A stretch of 64,000 bases of DNA, from the NCBI RefSeq assembly GCF_040412425.1, contig NC_089783.1:40735125-40799124 (forward strand). Reading direction: 5' to 3'. Positions 22,001-33,595 of the stretch are shown in pieces; the first letter of the stretch is position 1; each line of letters starts with the position of its first letter. A program made the translations under genes and the position numbers. The stretch comes from Macrobrachium rosenbergii (taxonomy: Eukaryota; Arthropoda; Malacostraca; Decapoda; Palaemonidae). The notes under the pieces are model-generated. The model was not told where the DNA came from, did not search any database, and worked only from the letters and a program-made list of their open reading frames with translations.

Positions 22001-24626
22001 TACCTGGATTCATGGCAACACAGTTAACCCCCACTACAGCCGCGGTGCTAGATCATGCAGTTATTATCGCCTAAATTTAATTAAATACGGAGCTCCTACG
22101 ATATTTACTACTTTCTAAAGGTTATCCGAGCATATATTTTTTACATATTAAACAACGTTGGGAAAAGTGCTATTAACCAAATACCTAACATCATAAAGCA
22201 AAGGGATTTCTATAGGGATATAGGGGCAGTCTGCGATTACTTATCCATACCACCTTTCCTCGGTTTTCAAATATAAATTGGTCAATTTTCATTACGCATC
22301 CTAAGCATGTAATTATTGTACCATAAATTTTTAACAAGTGAACACTGAATCACCGTTACTCCATTAACTCAATCCAGGATGTAATAAATGTAAATTGAAG
22401 GATTTTGGGGCTTTATAGTGTAATGAATTTAATTATGCGAAAGGCCAAAGGGATTCGCAAAATACTATCCTCGTCTCACTAAGGCGTGAAGATAATTAAG
22501 GGGAGGACTAAAGCGGGGATTTAACAAGCATAGGGTCAGTAACTTAGTCCTTCACACCTTTTACCAATAAATGCCAACGGCTTAGATCCAACACTTTAAA
22601 GCAGGAGGTTTAGGTTCGATTATTTTCTTTTTAATTTTACATACTTTATTTTGGTATATAAAATAGTCTTGGTTTAGCTAATACAGTATTACGTTACATC
22701 AAGGAGCATTATACACACAGCTACATGAAATAATCACTTTCAAGAATAAAAAAACTGTACTATAAACCAATATTACAAGGTTTACCCATCTAAAAGTATG
22801 ACATCAAAAACTTGAAACTATCCCACAATCTATAAAAAGAGTAAACCATAATTAGAAAAAAGATAGGCACACCATGATGGTTTTATCTGTTTGCACTTAC
22901 TATTTAATAAAAAAATTGAGATTGGGTAAAACATTAATATAAGCTAAAATAAATTCGATATAGCCTACCACTGGAATACATGAAAGTTTCACTCTAGCGT
23001 GAAACTAAAGTTTCTCAGCTAAAATATTTTGTAACTGTTAATCTTGAACTGACTTTTCTCTATTCAACTCAACAAACTTTCTCATACACACTTCGTTCGA
23101 TGATCTTTTGGCATACTGTAACTATTAGGTTTCATATAAACACAAAACCTGATCTACAAAAAGCGAATGCTCCTAAGGCAAATCAAGACCTTCACATTTA
23201 TTGGGCAACGAAAGGTATTAATATATACACTTTGATATGGCTAAACTAACCCTTGGGTGGAAAAACCGCGTAGTTTGTTATAACCTAGTTACAGGCGTAA
23301 GTGCTAACTAAAAAATGCAAAGAAAATCAAAATTATGTATACAATTCCGAGAGGGTACACAAAACAACGGAGTCCGGTAAACAGAATCACCAGACAGAAT
23401 GTCTGGATCTTACAATTTTGTTCATTTAGTACCGTCAAAATTGCGTAATAACATCAAACGATGGAACTTGCAAAATTTGTCATACTTGTTATCCAAAGCC
23501 TATTGTTATAAGCGTTGTAGTCTACTACAGACAGATTGTCCTTTCGACTCAATACGAGCGGAATAAACACACCCATGAGCTTAAAACTTTGTGGAAAACA
23601 CCATTCAAAGGTAACAAAACATATTTGAGCTAACATTAAAATAAGAAAAAGTCCTAAGAATAACACTTCTAACAAAGCCTTTTTGTGGCATACCTCCGCT
23701 CTTGCAAAAATGACCAGATTGCATTAGTTTCTGGTAAACAGTAACAATTTTGTACTTGGGGATGTGGTTGGCAGTGATCAGAACTTTGAAATGAAAAAAA
23801 TACATCAGTTGCTATGCAATCTGACATTGATTCTTGCATCCTAATTGATTTGCTGCACTAATGCATCAGTTTAATCAACGGATCTAGAAAACTGAGGAAT
23901 AAACATCAATTTGAAATGTAAATTTCCATACAAGATAAACTTATCCCATTTCCAAACGGTCAAATTTCCTTAAATCTTGTCACACACGGTAACTTGGATG
24001 ATAAACATGATATCCATAGGCAAATCTTGTCAACAGATATACTCATCAAAAGGTAAAAGGCAGAATGGAATCTTTACAAATTCTACTTTTATCTGGAGCA
24101 ATCACTTATGAGCCAGAGTGATAACTGGTAAAATGGGTAATCAATTTTTTACAACTATCATGTCACTACATTGAAATATCTGAATGCATTCTTTGTTGCT
24201 TCAGTCCAGCAACTCGAGTAGCGAGGGCTGATGCCAAGCCACCACTGACATGGTCTATTTTAAAAAAAATACAGCAGAAGTCGTGAGCTTCCTCTACACT
24301 TTAAAAATTATTTTCAAAATATCGTAAAAGTCAGGGGTGAGACATTGTTTTCGCATATACTTTTCGTTATCTTACGAGGGCGCATCGTTCCACTCATGGT
24401 CACGGAACGGTACCATATCTTACTCATAAAAAAGTGTCTTAGGATTAGATCAGTACTTCTTACCCTGGCATAGATCCTTGTACGAATTCAAGTACAAAAC
24501 TGTAAAACTGTTTTTTTTAAGGTATCTAGGTAAATAACATTTGGTCTCTTACATACTTGAATAACCAATGTTCACCATATTACCCACGATCCTGTCCAGA
24601 CCCTGCTTAATTGATCGGGAAGACAT
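18894..24626 (-). CDS. Four-exon gene model, unknown 115-residue protein
   Basis: CDS exons on the minus strand are 24626-24557, 23783-23694, 20208-20167 and 19039-18894. They join to 348 nt, that is 115 codons plus TGA. All three introns are phase 1 and no internal stop appears. Junctions: donor CAA|GTATGTAAG; acceptor TTTCATTTCAAAG and donor GGAG|GTATGCC; acceptor CGATTAG and donor GGAG|GTGAGT; acceptor TTTGCATTTCCAG. The ATG sits in CCAAAATGTCT. The N-terminus reads MSSRSIKQGLDRIVGNMVNI, the middle KYKIVTVYQKLMQSGHFCKS, and the C-terminal half is basic (YYFPKDRILRRQAVNFKCLR). I see no signal peptide, clear membrane segment or known motif and cannot name a family. The introns contain T1 transposon copies. 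The acceptor of exon 3 is the weakest choice; a longer exon starting at 20227 would break phase. Confidence 0.6.
19649..20114 (-). mobile_element. TIR family T1, copy 2
   Basis: Inverted relative to copy 1: begins GAATCCAGGTTAAAA and ends TGACTTTATTTCCGGCC. The end at 19660-19775 has expanded into about eight ~14-15 bp units of AGTC(A/G)CAGGAAAAA. Two internal ~60 bp units lie at 19800-19940. It sits inside the last intron of the minus-strand gene model. Confidence 0.85.
20167..20208 (-). CDS. Exon 3 of the four-exon model
   Basis: Forty-two nucleotides ending in the very good donor GAGAGGAG|GTGAGTGC. The frame reads YGWKASPKGILRG. The start after CGATTAG keeps phase 1 with exon 2. The alternative acceptor TTATTCAAG at 20227 would add GSNHRLE but not match the phase of exon 2. 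Confidence 0.5.
20474..20770 (-). mobile_element. TIR family T1, copy 3
   Basis: Begins GAATCCAAGTAAAAAAACCACAGG and ends CGACTTTATACCGACC. It has one internal unit (GTATGTATCCACCTATG to CCCGTTGGGGATTTT) and the shared AATGACCCCCAAGAAATA-GTGAATTTTT block. It lies in intron 2 of the minus-strand gene model. Confidence 0.85.
21767..22011 (+). mobile_element. TIR family T1, copy 4 (shortened)
   Basis: Starts GGTGGCCGGTAATAAAGT and ends TGACTTGTTTACCTGGATTC. The internal ~60 bp unit is cut down to AATCCCCAACGGGCTTAAAACCC, as if deleted between its two halves. The shortest copy in the window. Confidence 0.85.
23694..23783 (-). CDS. Exon 2 of the four-exon model
   Basis: Ninety nucleotides between a strong acceptor (polypyrimidine TTTTTTTTCATTTCAAAG) and donor GCGGAG|GTATGCC. 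The only frame that stays open reads LITANHIPKYKIVTVYQKLM, then QSGHFCKSG. The one-base overhang of exon 1 completes its first codon as ATT (Ile). Confidence 0.62.
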
Positions 24627-24631
24627 TTTGG
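24557..24631 (-). CDS. Exon 1 (start codon) of the four-exon model
   Basis: Begins after GTATTAACAG (24640-24632), which is acceptor-like and suggests a non-coding exon further upstream, or else simply lies within the 5' UTR. ATG at 24626-24624, then 23 codons to GYS plus one base, followed by donor A|GTATGTAAGA. A competing donor lies inside at G|GTAATATG (24584). Confidence 0.55.
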
Positions 24632-25554
24632 CTGTTAATACTAGAGCCCTTTAAGGGCCGGATAAAACAATGCACTTTAAGCACACGTTAAATTTTTTAA
24701 GTGTATCATTGACTACTCAACGCACAGCAGAATTTGTGACAACGGAAGCAAAAATCATGAACAAAATACATATGGATAATGTAGAACTACGGCATTAAAG
24801 CTGCTGCCTTTTAGAATTTGAGAAAAATAACATGATTAATATAGTACAGATGTATACTGCCAAAAACACTTGGGAATTTAAAAAATTCACAAAATGAGCC
24901 TATATGCGACCAAACCTACTGGGGAAAACCTTCGAATACACTGCACCCAAACAAACTGACAAGGAAATGAAGCCCGCACCAGGGACCAGGTGATGTTCAG
25001 TAAAAGACGCGCCAAAAATAATCGTGGATGACGATGAACGTAACTTGAAAAACGCATTCTGATCCATGCTCGCACAGTTCGACATGCCTGCGTATATACC
25101 TGTATACACCACCTACCCCGTCAGTTGAAGAAATCTCCACTGAACGTAAAGATAAAGGGGACAAATTGTATATAATTCCGTACATACGAATTAACACCAG
25201 CACCTTTAATCAAAATCCCAACGCGGGACCACACGGCGATTACGGTATCATTGTGTTACCTTATTTTTCACCTTTTGCGGCGAGTATGTCGCTAATGAAA
25301 CATGCCCACGAGTTGGGTGGGCATGTCGTGAATCTCTAAATGTAAAGTTGTACAAGAAAGTAATTTTATAAGACTCCTCACAGGTGAATTCCTACCTTAC
25401 AGATGAAATGATCATCAATAAATTTAATTTAGTTCAAAGGAGGGCGAGAACGTTTGACAAATGACAAGTATTTCAAACTTTTCACGAGAATTCCTAAGCC
25501 TTTACCTTGCACCTGAAAATCTGATTTTGAAAAACAAAAACCTGAATCCACGGT
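24632..25554. other. Region upstream of the minus-strand gene model
   Basis: Possible 5' region of the four-exon gene. A perfect 10-bp stem (ACATGCCCAC / GTGGGCATGT) with a 7-nt loop lies at 25300-25326. A 61-codon minus-strand frame (25079-24897, starting MSNCASMDQN) has a protein-like look but no supporting context. No promoter motif can be called. Confidence 0.3.
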
Positions 25555-25725
25555 TACTCAGTACTGACACAGTTGTACAGTCGGGGAAATTTGTTTTATC
25601 CCTTGAGTTCACGATACACTGTAAATGGCAACGCCGCTTTTGTTTATGTAGTTAAGTAGTAATACTATTAACTGATTGGTGAAGACGTCTCCTTACCAGT
25701 TAACATATTTACTTACTTTATTTCA
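25555..25725 (+). repeat. Dispersed repeat R2, copy 1
   Basis: Matches the reverse complement of 30075-30265. Shared blocks: GTACAGTC(G/A)GGGAAA, GAGTTCAC/GCGTTCAC, the conserved AATGGCAACGCCGCTTTTG followed by TTTATGTAGT, GGTGAAGACGT/GGTGGAGACGT, and ATATTTAC-TTATTTCA. Its family is unknown. It is about 170-190 bp. Confidence 0.75.
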
Positions 25726-26135
25726 CAAAAACTAAAATACGTAGTTAAAAAAATGTGTGAACAATCTGCAACGTGAAAAATGGGTTTATAAGTTTTTTCT
25801 CAGGATTATATAAAACGCTTTAGAGAAGGGAAATTACGTAGAGTGATATCATTATGCAGTGTCGTTTGGCTCCTGAGACTGACACAGGAGACGGAGGTGG
25901 ATGGAAGGTGAAAGGTTGGAAGAAGGTAGAAGTTGTTCCGAGGGAAGGAAGGGACGGCGAACTGCCTAATCAAACCATGCATAGCTTCTTTAACGATTTT
26001 GCTTATAAGTCCAAAATCTTTAGAAGCTACTGCGGAATTTCCATTTCATCAACTGATACTGTCGCTACAGTGACAAAAAAAATATCGATGCAATTACTAC
26101 AAAATCGCATTCATTGTCCACAACCCATTTTTTCA

Positions 26136-26140
<5 letters not shown>

Positions 26141-26204
<64 letters not shown>
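26141..26204 (+). repeat. (GA)n microsatellite
   Basis: About 32 uninterrupted GA units. The Arg/Glu run at the end of an upstream frame comes from this array. Confidence 0.98.
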
Positions 26205-26206
<2 letters not shown>

Positions 26207-26448
26207 GATATCATGTAATCACACAAATATCTAGCGAATGTAATTGCTTCTTAATGACATCAAATAAATTTATTTTGCTCATTTACTTAAATGTGGCCAG
26301 CATTCTTTTATGATATTAATGAGTGAACAGCCAAGCCATGCCATTGCTCTTTCCTTATTACTCTCTTGGAGGCTTCGAGAACCACTGTCAGGCAGCCTCT
26401 ATCAAGGGAGGAACACCGAAAATATATAGCTTGATAATTATCGTTTAG

Positions 26449-26811
<363 letters not shown>

Positions 26812-27207
26812 CCACTTATAGCTTCATTCAGCGATGTTGACCACGCGTTTATTGTGAAATATGCACGATATTAATATACATTAAAATATTGCTCTCTGCT
26901 ATGCTATTCTTCTACTTCAAACACCCGTGCAGAGGGACCTTGGGTGGATGGATTCCACTTAAACTATTAAGATTGGTTGTAGATGAATGACACTCTTCTC
27001 AATTAACAGAATCCAGATCCAAGTTCTTATGATATGAACCTATGAAATCATGGGAGGTCACATTCCACTTTTGGTCTGATGGTTGGCTGCACCATCAATG
27101 ACTCTTGGCTCTGAGACGCAAATATTAGCTTTAATAGCAATTAGCCTATGCTTCAATTACTTGGTGCTGGTCATTGATCCCTTAGAGACACGCCAACATA
27201 TAAATGA

Positions 27208-27291
<84 letters not shown>

Positions 27292-28974
27292 GTGAATAAC
27301 ATTGTTTTTAATGATTATTTCGTATTTAAAAGGATATTTTTGTCTTGGCCAAGAACTAAAGACATATGAAATTTGCGTGCAACAATGAATATAGACAGAG
27401 GAGCTTTTACTATAGGCTACTATAGAATTTTTGTATATAAGCAAAAAAGGTATGCATTCTATATCACAGTATCCATGTTACAAAGAATATTAAGTATAAT
27501 TTGAAAGTAAAAGAGCGTTTAGCAACAGTAAGCGGCTGATAAATCATGATTAAAACTGTGGCATAAGATTAACAGTAAAAATAACTCCATATGAAAAGTT
27601 GTTCAAGTGATCTCAGCAGCAGTCGGTGGAAAGGAAACTTCGTTCTTAGCCAACCTCTGTTGGCCCTTCTTGGGTAAACAACGTATATTCTTGGCCACAA
27701 CGAATGAGCTCTAAAAATAGAATTCCCATCAGGACTGCCGGTACATTTCATGAAATTTTTATCAATTCAAAATTTAATATCTGTCCTCGCATTAGTATCA
27801 TCTCCAAACTCCTGTGTATCTGTTGGGAATTCAGTATTTCCAATAATTTTATTCATCCTTATTCTCACAAAAAATTTTGATTCTTTTCTGATAACGATAT
27901 ACAGAACGGTTGGCTGTTCAAGATATAACTACATTTCCTCTGCTGTTCGATTGAATTACGCAATTTTGGCGGAATTTTCAGCGTAGACTAGATGATATGT
28001 AAATATTTGAACTCTAATGTAGCTAATTGTGTTTAGGAACATTTGAACGGGACTGGTCAAGGTTATGGTATTCGACAACTGAATTGATCCTAATGCAAAC
28101 TTCCCAGCCCGAGAAGAACTCTAAAAGAGTTCAGAGGTCTGGTTAAACAAATCATTTATAACTAACTAATGCAAACTACTGTTAAGATACTGAATAAGGA
28201 AACTACACTTTTATTATAAATTTTGACGGAATTAACACAATATTTTCAGTCGTTGTAGCTACATTACTTATCGTTATAATGGGAAATCAGAACTAGCTTC
28301 AAAAGGTTTAGGAGTTGGGGGAAAAATCGTTAACGGAGCTATACATGCTTCGACAGTTCATCGTTTCTACCTTACTATAAAAAAAAAACTCTTGCTACGA
28401 CGAATAGATCTCTCTGGCAAGGCTTTTAAAGATCTGCCCTGTTGCCAGTTTTACGAAAACAGGCTACTGACACGTGTGTGACAGACCTTTAAATGTCTTC
28501 GAGACAAACCCTGAGGCTATACTTATAAGATTTTTGGGGCTTTTGATTTCCAGGTACTTTAATCTCCTTCCTACTCCGCCCTGCGCTCTCTCTCTCTTTT
28601 CTAAATCTTACGGCTTTTTTTTTTTTTTTTTTTTTTACATATGATCACCTTATCTATTTTGTCAGTACTTGTAGATAGATGTACATTTATCATTATTACA
28701 CAATTAGATACTTAAAAGTATTTAATTAATGCTATAGAAATAGGTGATATATTTCTTGTTCATTTTTCGAAATACGAATTAAAATAAACTTCTTTGTCGC
28801 CTATATATTATCTATAACGAGGAGTAACGATCATAAGTTTTAAAAGACTACTTTTTTCAATCAAACTTTTTTCCACACCACCACTGAGGTAAAAGTCAAG
28901 GTGCGTTTTGTTTTTCGAGAGAGGTTTCCCCTGTAGGCCTAATCCTCTTTTTTATATATAATTTATTCAGAAAA
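26812..28974. other. No gene seen; (AT)n at 27211-27285 and T22 at 28615-28636
   Basis: AT-rich unique sequence. Frames at 27569-27751 and 27750-27986 have no splice or homology support. A (TA)n array lies at 27211-27285 and a T tract at 28615-28636. Confidence 0.5.
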
Positions 28975-29346
28975 CTAGTCATCAGAGCTATCAGCTATGT
29001 TGATGACAAAACTGTCAACCAACTTGTCTACAGCCACATCTTGCCGGGCATCCTCTCTTTGAATTTTCTCTACGTGCTCGCTGCATTCTTCCAGTTTTCC
29101 GCCGTGACATTGTTCGATGCTTCTTGCACTAAAATTTTAAGGTCTGCCAGTTTGAACGTATTCTTTTTCGCCATATAAGACTTCACTTGAGCCCAGTGTA
29201 ATTTTGATTGACCCAAGTTTCGTCGAGATACACGAATTTCTGCCCTGACTCCTTTGCGACGCTTCATCTCTCTCAAAAATCTTGACCGAGCTACAGTTAC
29301 ATCTTGCCTTTCCAAGAGAAATTTGCGCCCATCAACCTTCTTAAAG
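28975..29346 (-). pseudogene. DDE-type transposase remnant (Tc1/mariner-like, DDE_3 type) with deleted core
   Basis: Three minus-strand pieces in different frames match this transposase type. First, VDGRKFLLERQDVTVARSRF-LREMKRRKG. Second, after a frameshift, KFVYLDETWVNQNYT, with the first catalytic Asp codon at 29224-29222. Third, WAQVKSYMAKKNTFKLADLK followed, after another frameshift near 29085, by a C-terminus ending FVINIADSSDD and TAG at 28977-28975. The step from NYT directly to WAQVK near 29195 means the stretch carrying the second Asp and the Glu is gone. This is family recognition from memory: WAQVK normally follows the NPIE(L) catalytic motif. The copy cannot be active. Confidence 0.8.
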
Positions 29347-30074
29347 AGAGAGAGAGACAGAGATCTGTCTATACGAATGTTTATTTTCTCTTGGCAAACT
29401 TACTGTTATGCTTTATTTCATATTTCCTTGCTTACCAATTTATTCTTTACCTACGATGTTAAGAAATCAAGGTATACGTAGAAACGAGAAATGCCTCCAG
29501 ACAATAATACCGTGATGACCGTGACCACCGAAAGTGCTCCCTAGAGAAAATCTAAGCTGCTTACCCGTGGATTTAAACGCACGTGGATCCGTGTGTGAGG
29601 TACTGGCAACACCACCAAAATGAGATGCCATATTGATAGAAACTCTGATTCCGTTTCTTGCAATTGCTTAAAAAAACATTATCAATCGTGAACCTATGTA
29701 ATAGACTTGGAATTCTGCGTAACGAAAAAGGTTTAATTTGATATCTGTAATGGGAGAAATGATTTTATCTCGCTGTTGTTGTTATACATTTGGCATATAT
29801 GCCTTACCTGCAAAGACCCAGACAACCACGCCAGAGAGATCTATACATTTTAGAAAGAGTATCCCTCTTCACGCACCCCCAACCCCCGTCCATCCTCCTC
29901 TGTTTCCCACGTCAGTCTCAAAAGCCAAACGCAAGTGTACGATAATATTACTTTATATGTAATTTCCCTCTGATACAACGTCTTATCTAATAAAAAAAAT
30001 CACATATAAAACCATGAATCACGTTGTAGTTTGTTCGTAAACTTTTTTCTTTGTCAGGTCATTTTGTTTCTTTT

Positions 30075-30265
30075 GAAATAAGTGAATATATACTAACAGG
30101 AAAGGAAACGTCTCCACCAATAAGGCTTGCCTTTGAGACGAATTCATTCATATTTTCAACAGTTTCTACTACATAAACAAAAGCGGCGTTGCCATTTAGC
30201 GTGTCTAGTGAACGCAGTGGGCAAAAGGAGTCTTTTCCCTGACTGTACAACATCACAAGAACGGC
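30075..30265 (-). repeat. Dispersed repeat R2, copy 2
   Basis: Inverted counterpart of 25555-25725. The 65-codon minus-strand frame here (30256-30059) includes sequence shared with copy 1, where the frame is closed by TAG after TTTATGTAG and is not conserved. I therefore treat it as repeat rather than gene. Confidence 0.75.
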
Positions 30266-31370
30266 GAAAAAAAACGCTATTTTGCTTGCGATAACTTCAG
30301 TAACAATAGGCTTACTTTTTCTAAATATTTAATTCAGACATAGCACAACCCACTGACGGCCGAATATATTTCACTAGCTGTAGGTATTTAATTTGAATCT
30401 TGGTGATTCGCTAGCGACCGCAACACCGAAGTACCACTAATACACATCCTATGATCCTAATAACTTTCCCAAGACCAACTTCGTTATTTTTTCAGCGGGT
30501 CATTTTATACAAATCAAAACTTTGGACCAAAATATATACAGTATAGATTCATATGCACCTGATTGTTATAATTAACTATATATATGACAATTAATGATTG
30601 TGCATATTAGTACTTTTTTCCAAAGTCTGTGGGGGAATCCTTATTTTTCTCGACACACAAGCGGGCTATCAGTAATATCCACACTAGCCACTTCTGGCAC
30701 CCGGCCGCAAATTCCTGAGATGTATGCTAGCATAGCACCAGCGCCGGTTTTTTTTTGCCATGCCCCTAGGTAAGGTTGGGTTAGGTTAGTACCTCTAAAT
30801 AAATTGGGCGTGGAAAACAGATTTTCAAAAAAATTCCATTGTTAGTTTCTAAGATATGGTGTCCGCTTTTTTCAGGGAAAGGCCCCGGTACTCGGTTACA
30901 TCTTGGGAAAATGCCACCCAGCCACGGGTTTTGCCACGTGTCCTAAACTATGTTGCAGCTTCTACTAACCTTGGAATCTCCGTTTTGAATTCTGCCATCC
31001 GGTAATCAAGTCTGGCGTGAAAATAGCCGATTGGAGTACCATTACTATTTGCATAAAGTCACTGTGCATTCCAGAGTCATCTCTGAATTTGATTCCCAAA
31101 ATCGTCGTTTACTTGTTGGCTCCTTTTGCCTAAATGTCACCTGGACCTTACAGGCCCGTAACGCTTACCCAAGTTCCTAGCAGTGCTGTCTACGTAACTC
31201 GGAAAACTAAAAAAAAATGACATTTAATTGTATTTCCTTAAACAGGAAAATAACCTTGCCAACAGGATACATAGTTTGGTCACCGAAAGGGATGAGAATA
31301 AATATTCTGCTGCTTACCTTGAACAATAAGTATGCTTTGAAGTTCAAAAAGTTTCTCCACAATTTTAGCA
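30266..31370. other. Intergenic; GC-richer patch at 30690-30980
   Basis: The patch contains CACCCGGCCGC, CACCAGCGCCGG, CCCCTAGGTAAGGTTGGG, GGTTAGGTTAG and CACGTG. It stands out from the AT-rich surroundings and could be an old repeat or a promoter-like island. I see no ORF or known element. Confidence 0.35.
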
Positions 31371-31620
31371 CTATGGAGGAATCTTGGGTTCTAAGTACGT
31401 AATTTCTTGCATCCTTCCCGTGTTTTTCATTCCAGATAAAACATTATTACCGGAGAACTGCACGAATAATTTTCTATATATTTTTGCTTCAAATATATGA
31501 TACCCTTCAGCACATAACGGAAACATCTGTCTGTCTTTCCGCAACATCCACAAAGCACCGACCACTTTCAAGCAAGCGACCGGACGCATTTTCTCCCCTT
31601 GAGCCGTAACCGGCAACTGA
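31371..31620 (-). CDS. Weak exon candidate
   Basis: On the minus strand a polypyrimidine acceptor-like TTTTCTCTCTGCTTACGTGGTCAG leads into an open frame reading LPVTAQGEKMRPVACLKVVG and onward to a stop at 31371. The full frame is 157 codons. Composition is plausible, but there is no known motif, no partner exon and no start support. A chance ORF remains quite possible. Confidence 0.15.
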
Positions 31621-31844
31621 CCACGTAAGCAGAGAGAAAATCTGGTTGTTCCGGTCCAGTAACAGTAGACGATGGTTCTAAACCTTACAATTTTTATATT
31701 GAAAAACACTAAAACACCTCTATCTATAATTATCCACCTACGTAAGTAGCAAGTATGAAGAATTGCAAATATTCTGTCAAAAGGATGCTGACATTTGCCT
31801 AGATCAAAGCAATTTAGAACCACACTGCCTATGACGTCTGTCAT

Positions 31845-32939
31845 ACTGATTATAATATATCATAAACATGTTAAATAAATAAGTGAGGCTGTATAAAAGT
31901 TACAAAATATAAGGCTGAATAAGGAACGATTTGGTTATTTCACCCCAGTCTCGAAAATCAACGTAAATAAATAAATTATTGACTCTTACGTCAGCAAATG
32001 GGAGGGGCTTCCTTCTACAGCGTTCATTTGTTTTCCTGTTCAAAGCCAGTTGTTTAATTTACCCTGAGAATTATACAAAAACACTATATGATGCAAAACA
32101 CTATTCAATTACATTTTCTTAATTACACAAATATTTGGCAACAGAGCCTTTTTTTCAACTGTTACTCATGATCTTGAGAGATGAAAAAGGAACACCCGGC
32201 TAATGAAACTGACGTCATCAATAATCCCAGCAGCTAAAATAGATATAAATAGAAAAAACTTAGATCTTATCGTAAACTAAATAGAAACATTATCATCGTT
32301 TGGCATTCACGACTTTATGAAAAGTTTATACGTGTCTATCCTAAAAAGTTTCATATATTTTCCTTATTAAAAATTCAGGTTTGATAAATTAATAAACTTT
32401 CCGAAATACAAAAATTCTTGAGGAAATTATGTATAATTTTCACGGGAGAAAGCATAAAGGTAACTCATAATAGTTACAAAACAATCAAATCATAGTTGAC
32501 TAAGGCAAATGTAAAAAGTCCATAAACTATTGTGATCGGAAAAAGGTTTCATCGGTTCGCTACCTACAAAATAATATAATTTCACGTTAACATGTTAATA
32601 CCTAAGTTCCCCAAACTCCATACATAATACGTATAGACGTATGTTCAACAGTTGCAAGAAATTTAAATTCCATTTTGGAAAGGCATCTACTAGCATCGAA
32701 TTGCTAAGGTCGTAGCAATCTTCAGTAAAGATTGATAATTTACAAGTTGGCTGCGTTAGGCCTAGACATATATTCCTCTTATCAGGGAATAACATCCGAT
32801 GTGTAAACACTCATGGCTATAATGAATACAGTGCGCATTTAAGGTGTTGCTTTGTAGAATTTTAACAACCGATGACAAGGCTACAGCCTTAGCGTATGCG
32901 ATATTGTAATGACGGGGCTCAAGGATCGTTTCAGCAACA
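31845..32939. other. No gene seen
   Basis: AT-rich unique sequence without long repeats or supported exons. Confidence 0.5.
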
Positions 32940-33200
32940 TGAAATATTATTATTATCACATTTCAGTAGATGAAACCTATTCACATGGAACAAGCACGCA
33001 GGGGCCACTGACTTGAAATTCAAGCTTCCAAAGAATGTTGGTTTCAACATCCCACCGTAGACGCCACAATGCAGCAGTAACTGATCTTGATCCAGTGCTT
33101 TTTTCATCGCCTTGGGGGAGGCGCGAACTCCCGACATCTGGGCGGCATGTCACGACACTATATAGCATCCATACCAGCGGTCCAGATAAATAGGGGGAAA
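32940..33200 (-). mobile_element. tRNA-derived SINE with (ATT/AAT)n tail
   Basis: On the minus strand an A-box-like GCTGGTATGGATGC (33178-33165) is followed about 35 nt later by a B-box-like GGGAGTTCGCGCCTCCC (33132-33116). Next come GGCGATGAAAAAAGCACTGG, a body with TCTTTGGAAGCTTGAATTTC and CTTGTTCCATGTGAATAGG, and a short ATAATAATAATATT tail near 32950. I recall this body-plus-AAT-tail layout from decapod sequences. It looks near full length. Confidence 0.75.
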
Positions 33201-33595
33201 AAGGGAACGAAAGCTGCAATACTTGATATGTACGTTACGAGACAGTGGTGGGACTTTTCTAGGATCGCATAAACTGTTGTTTTGACCAAACGTCGCCCGA
33301 ATCAATTTTCGTCAAACAGTGCGACAGAAATTTGTCTTCAAAACTCACATTTTCCAGTGGATAAAACTAGCTTATGTTAACGAACCCTAGTAAAAAAAAC
33401 TTTATACTAATACTTTAGAATCATAGGAAATTATGAAAACAACGATTTACATGACAACGGTAATGTAAAAATCAAGTTTTAAGGAGCCGTTATTTTACAG
33501 TATATCAAAAATGCAGCTAATTCAAAACGACCTAAGCCTGAGCTTACTTCCCGCTTACTTTCAAATACGATCAAATGTAGCAAATTTTAGGAAGC

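Noticed and set aside
25854..26234. 126-codon plus-strand frame
   Set aside because: Runs into a (GA)n array at its end; the non-repeat part has no motif or splice support.
29254..29481. 75-codon plus-strand frame
   Set aside because: Antisense shadow of the DDE transposase remnant for much of its length.
30059..30256. 65-codon minus-strand frame with protein-like look
   Set aside because: Most of it lies in dispersed repeat R2, and the other copy at 25.6 kb has a stop and indels in the same place.
30770..30790. GGTTAGGTTAG as a telomere (TTAGG)n trace
   Set aside because: Only about two units; too short to be a telomeric or interstitial telomere array.
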